Positions 7,551-14,410 of a stretch of 28,946 bases of DNA are shown here, piece by piece (within the stretch, counting starts at the first letter, position 1; each line of letters starts with the position of its first letter). A program made the translations under genes and the position numbers. Source of the stretch: an uncultured Eggerthellaceae bacterium (GTDB lineage Bacteria > Actinomycetota > Coriobacteriia > Coriobacteriales > Eggerthellaceae). A model generated the notes under the pieces. That model made no database searches and was not told the origin of the DNA. It worked only from the letters and a program-made list of their open reading frames with translations. The stretch covers positions 1-28,946 of the forward strand of contig CAKTTY010000008.1 of assembly GCA_934617065.1 (NCBI GenBank), in the 5' to 3' direction.

Positions 7551-9548
7551 CTACTGCAGGTCCAGCTGGTCTAGGTACTCTTTGCCATGCTCGGCGATGT
7601 GGCGCTTGCGTCCCGCCTCGTCGTTGCCCAGCAGCAGATTAAACATAGCCTCCATCTTGGTGACCTCTTCGGGCTCCACCTTGATCAGGCGGCGCGTCTC
7701 GGGGTTCATGGTGGTGAGCCACATCATGTCCGGGTCGTTTTCACCAAGACCCTTGGAGCGGTTGATGGAGCACTTCTGGTCGCCGATTTCCTTCAGAATG
7801 CCGTTCTTTTCGAGCTCGGTGTAGGCGAAGTAGGTCTTTTCCTTGCAGTTGATTTCGTACAGCGGCGACTCGGCGATGTACACGTAACCCTCTTCGATGA
7901 GCGTGGGCACCAGACGATAGAGCATCGTCAGGATCAGGGTACGGATGTGGTAACCGTCGACGTCGGCGTCGGTACAGATGATGACCTTGCTCCAATTCAG
8001 GTTGTCCAGGTCGAAAGCGCCCAGATTCTTGATGCGCTTGTCCTTGATCTCGACGCCACAGCCCAGCACGCGCATGAGGTCCATGATGATGTCGGACTTG
8101 AAGATGCGCGGATAGTCTTCCTTGAGGCAGTTGAGAATCTTGCCGCGAACGGGCATGACGCCCTGGAACTCGGCGTCGCGCGAGGTGCGGATGGCGCCCG
8201 CCGCCGAGTCGCCCTCTACGATGTAGACTTCGCGACGGGTCTTGTCCTTGGAGCGGCAGTCGATGAACTTCTGCACGCGGTTGGCCATGTCGGTTTTCTG
8301 CTGCAGGTTGGTCTTGATGCTCTGGCGCGTCTTTTCGGCGTTTTCGCGCGAGCGCTTGTTGATGAGCACCTGCTCCACGATCTTGCCGGCGGCGTCCTTG
8401 TTCTCGATCAGGTAGGTCGAGATGCGCTCCTTGAAGAATGCCGTCATGGCCTGCTGGATGAAGCGGTTGTTGATGGCCTTCTTGGTCTGATTCTCGTAGG
8501 AAGTACGGGTAGAGAAGCAGTTGGTCACCAGCACCAGGCAGTCCTGGACGTCCTGCCACTTGATGGAACTTTCGTTCTTGTTGTACTTGCCCTGCTGCTT
8601 GATATAGGCATCGATTGCGCTGGTCAGGGCGCTTCGTGCCGCCTTTTCGGGCGATCCGCCGTTTTCGAGCCACGACGAATTGTGGTAGTACTCCTGCATC
8701 TGGAAGGTACGGGAGAAACACAGGCACGCCGTGATCTTGACGTTGTAGTCAGGCAGGTCGTCGCGGTCGCGGCCACGACGGTCGGCCTCGACGAAGAAGG
8801 GCTCGGTAAGGTAGTCGGCGCCTACCTTTTCAAGGACGTAGTCCTCGATGCCCTTGGGATAGCAGAAGTCCTCCTCGGTGAACTCGCCCTCTTCGCCTTC
8901 GATGCGCAGACGGAAGGTCACGTTGGCGTTGACCACGGCCTGGCGGCGCATGGTGTCACGGTACCACTCTTCGGGAACGTCGATGGAGGTAAAGACCTCC
9001 AGGTCGGGGCGCCACTTGATGGTGGTGCCGGTGCGAACCTCGTCGGTGGGCTCCACCTGGAGGGCCTTCTTCTTGGCACCCACCACCTTGCCCTTCTTGA
9101 AGTGAAGGGAATACTTGTTGCCATCACGCCATACCGTGACGTCCATGTATTCGGAGGCGTACTGGGTTGCACACGAACCTAGGCCATTGGTGCCGAGCGA
9201 GTAGTCGTAGTCGCCACCCTGGTTGTTACTGTACTTGCCGCCTGCGTAGAGCTCGCAGAAGACGAGTTCCCAGTTGAAGCGCTTTTCGGACGGGTTCCAG
9301 TCAAGCGGGCAACCGCGACCGTTGTCCTCCACCTGAATGGAGCCGTCACGGAAGGCGGTCAGGGTGATCAGGTTGCCATAGCCCTGACGTGCCTCGTCGA
9401 CCGCGTTGGAAAGAATCTCGAAGGCAGCATGCGCGCAGCCATCAAGACCGTCCGATCCGAAAATGACGGCAGGACGCAGACGGACACGCTGCTCGTCCTT
9501 AAGCTGACGGATGCTGTCATTGCCATAGTTTGTGGTGTTCTTTGCCAT
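7551..9548 (-). CDS. Type II DNA topoisomerase B subunit (ParE/GyrB-like ATPase)
   Basis: ATPase subunit, 665 aa, partner of the downstream A subunit. The GHKL ATP site is visible: EILSNAVDEARQG (catalytic Glu and Asn), QVEDNGRGCPLD and SLGTNGLGSCATQYAS; the usual GLHGVG glycine loop reads TNGLG. The TOPRIM domain carries YIVEGDSAAGAIR and ICTDADVDGYHIRTL, giving the acidic metal-binding residues, and the C-terminus has NRSKGLGENDPDMMW. The ATP-lid lysine area matches QKCSINRSKGLGE. Upstream GAGAGAGCGAG is only a weak ribosome site. The length suits the ParE/GyrB class without the long GyrB insert. The pair is divergent from textbook gyrase and is probably an additional topoisomerase, but the rest of the genome is needed to confirm that. 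Confidence 0.9.
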   Translation of the reverse strand: MAKNTTNYGNDSIRQLKDEQRVRLRPAVIFGSDGLDGCAHAAFEILSNAVDEARQGYGNLITLTAFRDGSIQVEDNGRGCPLDWNPSEKRFNWELVFCELYAGGKYSNNQGGDYDYSLGTNGLGSCATQYASEYMDVTVWRDGNKYSLHFKKGKVVGAKKKALQVEPTDEVRTGTTIKWRPDLEVFTSIDVPEEWYRDTMRRQAVVNANVTFRLRIEGEEGEFTEEDFCYPKGIEDYVLEKVGADYLTEPFFVEADRRGRDRDDLPDYNVKITACLCFSRTFQMQEYYHNSSWLENGGSPEKAARSALTSAIDAYIKQQGKYNKNESSIKWQDVQDCLVLVTNCFSTRTSYENQTKKAINNRFIQQAMTAFFKERISTYLIENKDAAGKIVEQVLINKRSRENAEKTRQSIKTNLQQKTDMANRVQKFIDCRSKDKTRREVYIVEGDSAAGAIRTSRDAEFQGVMPVRGKILNCLKEDYPRIFKSDIIMDLMRVLGCGVEIKDKRIKNLGAFDLDNLNWSKVIICTDADVDGYHIRTLILTMLYRLVPTLIEEGYVYIAESPLYEINCKEKTYFAYTELEKNGILKEIGDQKCSINRSKGLGENDPDMMWLTTMNPETRRLIKVEPEEVTKMEAMFNLLLGNDEAGRKRHIAEHGKEYLDQLDLQ

Positions 9549-9599
9549 GCTCGCTCTCTCGGTGCTTGCTTGCCATTCTTGAGAAGATCTAAAACCTGC

Positions 9600-9628
9600 C
9601 TTGTACCCGCCCGAAGCTGCGATGCCAA
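9600..9628 (-). promoter_or_regulatory. Candidate promoter of the topoisomerase pair
   Basis: On the minus strand TTGGCA (9628-9623) and TACAAG (9605-9600) are spaced by exactly 17 bp, about 50 nt upstream of the B subunit ATG. The fit to consensus is moderate. The inverted arms GCCCGAAG (9609-9616) and CTTCGGGC (9654-9661), 37 nt apart, overlap the spacer. They could be a supercoiling-sensitive or protein-binding element, or chance. Confidence 0.35.
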
Positions 9629-9692
9629 GAGGTTCTTCCCTTTGGGCGGCGAACTTCGGGCCTCATGGGGCGCATGTCAGGTGTCGAAAAAG

Positions 9693-9997
9693 TCAGTCTA
9701 TTAACATCGCACAAACCATGCGAACAAAACCCCAGACAACCCGAAATTCATCGAAGAAACGCCGAACGCAAAAAGCAGCAGGCCCCGCATTCCCCAGTGC
9801 AAGATGCAAAGCCGCATCTTCAGAGCCTGTAATTTCAGCGAACACCGACGCCATGTATTCGATGGGGCTGCCTTCGAAATTCCAACCTGCTTCGCGATAT
9901 CGCTCAAAGACGCGCCCAGGTGCCCCTTTTCAGAGAACAACCGAAGCGTCCCTTGGGTGGCAATCTGGGTACGGGCCTTACCCCGTGTAGGCGTCAT
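9693..9997 (-). pseudogene. TetR-family regulator remnant (internal deletion/frameshift)
   Basis: From ATG 9997 the frame reads MTPTRGKARTQIATQGTLRL and continues FSEKGHLGASLSDIAKQVGISK, a clear TetR helix-turn-helix. Right after ISK, where the conserved G-x-Y/F-Y-H-F recognition segment should follow, the sense changes frame. The alternate frame reads SPIEYMASVFAEITGSEDAA, then LHLALGNAGPAAFCVRRFFD, ending at a TGA at 9693-9695. Nearly all of the ligand-binding domain is missing, since the whole element is about 300 bp against about 600 for the family. An internal deletion with frameshift is the simplest reading. It overlaps the 3' end of the upstream gene by 20 nt, so the two were once coupled. 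Confidence 0.7.
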
Positions 9998-10409
9998 CCT
10001 TGCCGTTGGTGAAGTCTTGCCTGACCAGCCACTCCGCTTCCTCGTCTGTCTCAGGGACATCAATGCGCTCGATCTTGAAGACGACGGGCCTCGTGCCGTC
10101 GTTGCAGCAGGCGATCATCATGCGGTTGTCGTTGGTCCAACTCTTCATAATGGAGCCGCCCTGCAGCGCCGCATAGACGTAGCGGCTCACCGCGTCCCAC
10201 GCCTCGCCGCACGGGAAGTCCCCGCCGCCGACGAGGGTATCCTTACCCAGGTGGTAGAAGCTGTCGTTTTCCGGTGTGCGCTCAAACTCGAATACTTGAC
10301 CCGCCGCGAAGCAAGGGCACGGGCCGCTCTGTGGGTTAGCCAGGTACTTCTCCTGCAGGTCCGGGAACACCTTTGTCTCCAAGACGGTGATTTTGCACTT
10401 GTGCTGCAT
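9978..10409 (-). CDS. TIGR04076-like small conserved protein
   Basis: A 143-aa protein without signal peptide or membrane segment. The body (MQHKCKITVLETKVFPDLQE, SGPCPCFAAGQVFEF, CGEAWDAVSRYVYAALQGGS, MMIACCNDGTRPVVFKIERI) resembles the uncharacterised TIGR04076 family, which keeps several cysteines and the CNDG-RPV motif. The last 25 residues are acidic and look like a lineage-specific tail. The start is well supported by AGGAGGAG 2 nt upstream of ATG. It ends 20 nt inside the TetR remnant. Function is unknown. Vicinal Cys-Cys and CPC motifs suggest metal or thiol chemistry, which is inference. It probably belongs to a transcript starting at the HxlR gene. Confidence 0.75.
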   Translation of the reverse strand: MQHKCKITVLETKVFPDLQEKYLANPQSGPCPCFAAGQVFEFERTPENDSFYHLGKDTLVGGGDFPCGEAWDAVSRYVYAALQGGSIMKSWTNDNRMMIACCNDGTRPVVFKIERIDVPETDEEAEWLVRQDFTNGKDDAYTG

Positions 10410-10417
10410 TTCTCCTC

Positions 10418-10519
10418 CTAGTATGTAAAGCGAGCCTTCCAGAGCTCGTACTCATCCTCCGTGACTTTCCCCGCCACAAGTTTGTCGTGCATGCGCTGCC
10501 AGGCCTTGAGGGCATGCAC
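10418..10519 (-). CDS. Possible short protein or C-terminal gene remnant
   Basis: The frame ending at TAG 10418-10420 reads from a GTG at 10519 as VHALKAWQRMHDKLVAGKVT and then EDEYELWKARFTY. This helical, charged segment looks like the tail found at the C-terminus of some small oxidoreductases or SHOCT-like proteins. Open frame extends upstream into the HxlR gene, but no start there has a ribosome site. It lies between HxlR and the TIGR04076-like gene, 8 nt before the latter's ATG. It may be a truncated gene or a translated leader; I cannot decide. Confidence 0.3.
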   Translation of the reverse strand: MHALKAWQRMHDKLVAGKVTEDEYELWKARFTY

Positions 10520-10581
10520 GTTCCGTGTTGCGCGGCACGGTCCCGTTTCTTGCGTCAGGATTCCTATAAACCGACGCGCCC

Positions 10582-10929
10582 CTACTTGCCCTGCAGGCGA
10601 AGCTGCTCCTTGTAGCCCTCGCCCCATGCCCACATCGCGTCTATAACAGGCCTCAGGGTCTTCCCCAGGTCGGTGAGAGAGTACTCCACGCGAGGCGGCA
10701 CCTCGGCATACACCTCGCGATGCACGATGCCGTAGTCCTCAAGCGCGCGAAGGTTTTCTGTTAACACCTTCTGCGAAACCTTGCCGATGGACCGCCGCAG
10801 CTCATTGAAGCGCATGGTGTCGTTAAGGAAAAGGTCGCGCAGGACAAGCACCTGCCACTTGCTTCGAATGAGGGTCAAGGTCGTCTCCACGGGGCATGCG
10901 GGAAGCTCTTCAAGTATCGGTGAAGCCAT
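10582..10929 (-). CDS. HxlR-family transcription regulator
   Basis: Winged-helix DNA-binding protein, 115 aa, the normal HxlR length. Family features: CPVETTLTLIRSKWQVLVLRDL near the N-terminus with the Cys commonly used for thiol or electrophile sensing, then RFNELRRSIGKVSQKVLTENLRALEDYGIV for the recognition helix and wing, and VEYSLTDLGKTLRPV. ATG 10929 has GAAAGG about 9 nt upstream. It is divergent from the double SnoaL protein across a 168-bp spacer with candidate operators, so it probably regulates both itself and that gene. Many HxlR proteins answer to aldehydes, quinones or disulfide stress; the signal here is not shown. Confidence 0.9.
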   Translation of the reverse strand: MASPILEELPACPVETTLTLIRSKWQVLVLRDLFLNDTMRFNELRRSIGKVSQKVLTENLRALEDYGIVHREVYAEVPPRVEYSLTDLGKTLRPVIDAMWAWGEGYKEQLRLQGK

Positions 10930-10974
10930 CTCGGAAAACCTTTCGTTGCATACATGCAGGTAAAAGCCATTGGT

Positions 10975-11025
10975 TACTAAAAGCTACCTACACCACAATA
11001 TTGTGCCTACTTTCTAAAAGATACC
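10975..11025. promoter_or_regulatory. Candidate HxlR operator region
   Basis: Between the divergent HxlR and SnoaL genes, TACTAAAAGCTACC (10975-10988) and TTCTAAAAGATACC (11012-11025) form a 12-of-14 direct repeat, 37 bp apart. A perfect 12-bp palindrome CACAATATTGTG (10994-11005) lies exactly midway. No strong -10/-35 pair could be chosen. The symmetry suggests cooperative binding over two or three DNA turns. Confidence 0.5.
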
Positions 11026-11097
11026 ATCAACGCCATAGTTTGCACTGTAAGAACCACAGAAAAGCGGCGCAAAGCCGCTCGGCAGAAAGGAATCCAC

Positions 11098-11877
11098 ATG
11101 TCCGTACAGATCCAAAACGCTCTCGCACTCATCGAGACCTTCGCCACCGGCGACGCCGAAAAGGCAGCCTCCCTCCTGGCTGAAGGCTACATTCAGCACA
11201 ACCTGGCCTACGGCACCGGCCGCGACGCCTTCGTGGGCAGCGTGCAGTACCTGGCCTCGGCGCCCGCAAAGACGACGGTAGAGAACATCCGCGCCTACGA
11301 GGACGGCGACAAAGTTTTCCTGCACACCGTGTACAACTTCGCTGGAGCCGGTGAGCAGGTGGCTTTCGACGTGTTCCGTTTCGATAGCGATGGCCTCATC
11401 GCCGAGCACTGGGACAACCTTGCCTCCCTCGCAGAGGAGCCCAACCCCTCCGGACACACCCAGATCGACAGCGTGACCGAGGCAAGCGACCTTGACATGA
11501 CTGAGGTCAATCGCGAGACCGTGCACAACTTCCTGGTTGACGTGATGCAGAACCACCACCCCGAGAAGACCCCTGAGTACTTCGATGGGGACGCCTACCT
11601 CCAGCACAACACGCAGATCGCAGACGGCCTCTCCGGCCTTGGCGCTGCGCTTGCGGCAATGGCCGAGCAGGGCGTTGAAATGGTCTACGACACCGTGCAC
11701 ATGGTCCTTGCCCAGGGCGACATGGTGCTTGCCATCTCTGAGGGAACCTTCGGCGGCGCTCCTACCAGCTACTACGACCTGTGGCGCGTAGCCGATGGAA
11801 AGATCGCCGAGCACTGGGACGTCATGGAGACCATCGCGGACAAGAGCACTTGGGCGAACGACAACGGCAAGTTCTAG
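11098..11877 (+). CDS. Protein with two tandem SnoaL-like (NTF2-fold) domains
   Basis: A 259-aa cytoplasmic protein made of two related halves. The first (about 1-125) reads ALALIETFATGDAEKAASLL, AEGYIQHNLAYGTGRDAF and DVFRFDSDGLIAEHWDNL. The second (about 135-250) reads TVHNFLVDVMQNHHPEKTPE, YLQHNTQIADGLSGL and YDLWRVADGKIAEHWDVMET. Both keep the YxQHN and IAEHWD signatures of the predicted SnoaL-like aldol-condensation enzymes. Usual family members have one such domain of about 130 aa, so this is an internal duplication or fusion. AAGGA lies 7 nt before the ATG. Divergence from HxlR suggests a role in small-molecule stress or detoxification. The substrate is unknown. Confidence 0.85.
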   Translation: MSVQIQNALALIETFATGDAEKAASLLAEGYIQHNLAYGTGRDAFVGSVQYLASAPAKTTVENIRAYEDGDKVFLHTVYNFAGAGEQVAFDVFRFDSDGLIAEHWDNLASLAEEPNPSGHTQIDSVTEASDLDMTEVNRETVHNFLVDVMQNHHPEKTPEYFDGDAYLQHNTQIADGLSGLGAALAAMAEQGVEMVYDTVHMVLAQGDMVLAISEGTFGGAPTSYYDLWRVADGKIAEHWDVMETIADKSTWANDNGKF

Positions 11878-11904
11878 CACGCGATTCCGGCAAACTATAC
11901 GCAT

Positions 11905-11931
11905 GCATGGGTGGCGCAACGCCACCCATGC
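11905..11931 (+). terminator. Strong hairpin after the SnoaL gene
   Basis: GCATGGGTGGCG (11905-11916), loop CAA, CGCCACCCATGC (11920-11931): a perfect 12-bp stem. The downstream CCATCTT is a weak T-tract, so termination may be partial, allowing some read-through into the PNPOx-ferredoxin operon that starts 21 nt later. Confidence 0.6.
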
Positions 11932-11952
11932 CCATCTTGAAGGAAGGCGAAG

Positions 11953-12651
11953 ATGGCGATGAGCGCATATGAAGACATAGGCATGTTCGCAACAGGCGAA
12001 GGGCTTGACCTGACAAAAATCCCCAACCCGGAGGAAGTCGACGCAGCATGGTGCCTGAGCTATCTGCGCGCAATCCGCGACGTAGCATTCGCGACGGTTG
12101 ATGACGCAGGGCTGCCGAGTGTGCGCATCATTGACGTTATGGCCGTCACCCCCGAGCGGCTGTACTTCCTGGCGCCGAGAGGCAAGCAGTTCCACACTGA
12201 CGTGATGCGCGAGGGGTTTGTAGCCATCGTTGGGCAGACCCCCGATCTGCGCACCTGCCGCCTGCGAGGGCGAGTGGAGCGCCCAGACGACGAAAGGACA
12301 CAGCATGCGCTCGTAGACGCAATCTTCGCGCTGAACCCGTCCATGAACCAGATCTATCCGGGAGATGCCCGCTACATATGTGACGTGTTCTGCATCGATA
12401 CAGCGCAAGGTGAGTACTTCGATCTGAGCCAGAAGCCGATTTTCCGCAAGCCGTTCAAATTGGGCGAAGAAGCCGAGCGCGAGCACGCGTTCCTAATCGC
12501 CGACACGTGCATCGGATGCGGAACGTGTGCCGAGAAGTGCCCCGAGCGATGCATAGAACCTGGCGAACCCTACGAGATAAACCAGTTGCACTGCCTGCGC
12601 TGCGGCATCTGCCAGGAGGCGTGCCCTGTTCAGGCGATTGTCAAGAATTGA
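11953..12651 (+). CDS. PNPOx-like flavoprotein fused to 2x[4Fe-4S] ferredoxin
   Basis: A 232-aa protein with two parts. Residues about 30-165 match the pyridoxamine-5'-phosphate-oxidase-like split barrel (RAIRDVAFATVDDAGLPSVR, LYFLAPRGKQFHTDVM, VAIVGQ), which binds FMN or F420-type cofactors. Residues 180-232 form a bacterial ferredoxin: CIGCGTCAEKCPERC (Cys186/189/192/196) and CLRCGICQEACP (Cys214/217/220/224). It probably moves electrons between ferredoxin-level donors and a flavin. AAGGAAGGCGAAG precedes the ATG. The sirtuin gene starts 11 nt after its stop and the macrodomain gene 1 nt after that, so the three are one operon. This points to a redox protein serving, or being controlled by, ADP-ribosylation. 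Substrate unknown. Confidence 0.88.
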   Translation: MAMSAYEDIGMFATGEGLDLTKIPNPEEVDAAWCLSYLRAIRDVAFATVDDAGLPSVRIIDVMAVTPERLYFLAPRGKQFHTDVMREGFVAIVGQTPDLRTCRLRGRVERPDDERTQHALVDAIFALNPSMNQIYPGDARYICDVFCIDTAQGEYFDLSQKPIFRKPFKLGEEAEREHAFLIADTCIGCGTCAEKCPERCIEPGEPYEINQLHCLRCGICQEACPVQAIVKN

Positions 12652-12662
12652 GGGGGACAAGT

Positions 12663-13577
12663 ATGTTCGAAAGGGACTACGACAACGAGATCGCGCGCCT
12701 GCGCGAGGCAATCGGCAGCGCGGACGCCATCGTGGTCGGCGCCGGGGCCGGCATTTCCGCCGCCGCGGGGCTCACGTACGCAGGCGAGCGCTTCGAACGG
12801 CTGTTTGCCGACTTCGTTGCCAAATATCGATTCAGGGATATGTACACGGCTGGCTTCTACCTGTTCTCTTCGCTGGAGGAGCACTGGGCATATTGGAGCC
12901 GCCACATCTGGTGCAACCGCTACGTCAAGCCACCCAAGGATACCTACGGCAAGCTTTTGCGGTTGCTCGACGGGAAGGACTTCTTCGTCATCACCACGAA
13001 TGTGGACCATCAATTCCAGCTGGCGGGTTTCCCCAAGCAGCGCCTTTTCTACACGCAGGGCGACTACGGCCTGTGGCAGTGTTGTGAGCCTTGCCACCCC
13101 GAAACCTACGACAACTACCAGTTCGTGAGGCGGATGATCGAGGCCCAAGGATTCCATATCGGCGACGATGGCACGCTGAAGGTGCCCGAGGGGGCCCTTA
13201 GCATGACGGTGCCCCGTGAGCTGGTGCCCCGATGCCACGTGTGCGGAAATCCCCTGGTCATGAACCTGCGCGTCGATGGCACCTTCGTCGAAGATCGGGG
13301 CTGGCACGAGGCTGGCAAGCGCTACCAGCGCTTCATCGATGAGCATCGCCGCGGCAAGGTGCTCTATCTGGAGCTTGGTGTGGGTCAAAACACTCCAGTC
13401 ATCATCAAATACCCCTTCTGGCGCGCAACACACTCCAACGCGCATGCTACCTACGCCTGCATCAACCTGGGCGAATCCTACACGCCCGCCGATATCCGCA
13501 AGCGTTCCATCCTTCTAGATGAAGACATCAACCACGCGCTTGCCGAACTGTTGGACACGATAGAAATGGAGCCGTAA
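12663..13577 (+). CDS. Class M sirtuin (SirTM), protein ADP-ribosyltransferase
   Basis: A 304-aa macrodomain-linked sirtuin. NAD site: VVGAGAGISAAAGLTYAG (from residue 24). ITTNVDHQFQ has Asn113, and TQGDYGLWQC has Gln132 where classical sirtuins have the catalytic His, a mark of SirTM enzymes that ADP-ribosylate instead of deacetylating. The zinc ribbon is CCEPCH (140-145) with CHVCG (191-195). In staphylococci and streptococci SirTM modifies the lipoyl carrier GcvH-L after lipoylation, and the neighbouring macrodomain reverses this. Here no GcvH-L or lipoate ligase gene lies nearby. The start is ATG 12663, preceded by GAGGGGG. A longer in-frame extension upstream lies inside the ferredoxin gene and is not used. 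The last residues (DTIEMEP) run to within 1 nt of the macrodomain start. Confidence 0.92.
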   Translation: MFERDYDNEIARLREAIGSADAIVVGAGAGISAAAGLTYAGERFERLFADFVAKYRFRDMYTAGFYLFSSLEEHWAYWSRHIWCNRYVKPPKDTYGKLLRLLDGKDFFVITTNVDHQFQLAGFPKQRLFYTQGDYGLWQCCEPCHPETYDNYQFVRRMIEAQGFHIGDDGTLKVPEGALSMTVPRELVPRCHVCGNPLVMNLRVDGTFVEDRGWHEAGKRYQRFIDEHRRGKVLYLELGVGQNTPVIIKYPFWRATHSNAHATYACINLGESYTPADIRKRSILLDEDINHALAELLDTIEMEP

Positions 13578-13578
13578 C

Positions 13579-14370
13579 GTGAACACAGAACGCAAAGCAG
13601 ACCTGCTTCGCCAACTCGTGGCCGAGCTGTGCGGCGAGCGCGGCGTCAAACCGCCCGCCACCACCGACACCAACAAGCTGTGGACGACGTTTCGTTCCCT
13701 GGTGAACACGCGCCCGCCGTGGCCGGCAAAGCCCACCTGGCTCGCCCTGCAAGACGAGCTCCTTCAGGGCATGATTGCCGAGGCGGGAGTATCGACACTT
13801 GACACCGCAAAACCCAGCCCGCTGGACGAGCATGTTTTGCTGTGGCGCGGCGACATCACAACGCTGGCCGTTGACGCCATCGTAAACGCGGCCAACAGCC
13901 AGATGCTGGGCTGCTGGGTGCCGGGACACCACTGCATCGACAATGCCATCCATACCTATTCGGGCGTGCAACTGAGGGCCGAATGCGCTCGTCTCATGGA
14001 AGAACAGGGCGCCGAGGAACCGACTGGCATGGTAAAGATAACGCCCGCCTACAACCTTCCCTGCAAGCGCGTCATCCACACGGTTGGCCCCATTGCCAAC
14101 GGCAACCCGACCGACCTGCATCGCGCCCAGCTGGCTTCTTGCTACACGAACTGCCTCGGCCTTGCAGCCAGCGAAGGCCTGGCCTCCATCGCCTTCTGTT
14201 GCATCAGCACGGGAGTATTTGGCTTTCCACAAAGGGAGGCCGCCCAGATAGCCGTACGCACGGTGAAGGAATGGCTCGGATCGCACGACAGCGAAATGCG
14301 CGTCGTTTTCAACGTGTTCTCGGAATCCGATGAGAGGATGTATCGGGAGCTGCTAGGACTGCAGTCGTAG
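13579..14370 (+). CDS. Zinc-type macrodomain ADP-ribosyl hydrolase
   Basis: A 263-aa protein starting at GTG 13579, one base after the sirtuin stop, with GGAG inside the sirtuin end as ribosome site. Residues 1-80 are the helical N-terminal part seen in operon-linked macrodomains, followed by the macrodomain. Key motifs: IVNAANSQMLGCWVPGHHCI (101-120), continuing DNAIHTYSGVQLRAEC, then EEPTGMVKITPAYNLPCKRV and AFCCISTGVFGFPQREAA. The C112...H117/H118-C119 cluster matches the zinc-binding loop of Zn-macrodomains, which remove ADP-ribose attached by SirTM. It therefore probably acts as the eraser for the sirtuin's mark. Length and domain order agree with known SirTM-linked hydrolases. No stem-loop terminator is evident before the convergent amidohydrolase. 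Confidence 0.92.
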   Translation: MNTERKADLLRQLVAELCGERGVKPPATTDTNKLWTTFRSLVNTRPPWPAKPTWLALQDELLQGMIAEAGVSTLDTAKPSPLDEHVLLWRGDITTLAVDAIVNAANSQMLGCWVPGHHCIDNAIHTYSGVQLRAECARLMEEQGAEEPTGMVKITPAYNLPCKRVIHTVGPIANGNPTDLHRAQLASCYTNCLGLAASEGLASIAFCCISTGVFGFPQREAAQIAVRTVKEWLGSHDSEMRVVFNVFSESDERMYRELLGLQS

Positions 14371-14410
14371 CAGCTCTTCGGCGACCGTTTCTCGATGAAG
14401 ACTGACGCTC

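Noticed and set aside
7587..9182. Plus-strand 531-codon frame opposite the topoisomerase B gene
   Set aside because: Antisense shadow of a clear GHKL/TOPRIM enzyme.
11014..12486. Minus-strand 490-codon frame
   Set aside because: It covers two well-supported plus-strand genes with ribosome sites and recognisable domains. Its own sequence shows no domain.
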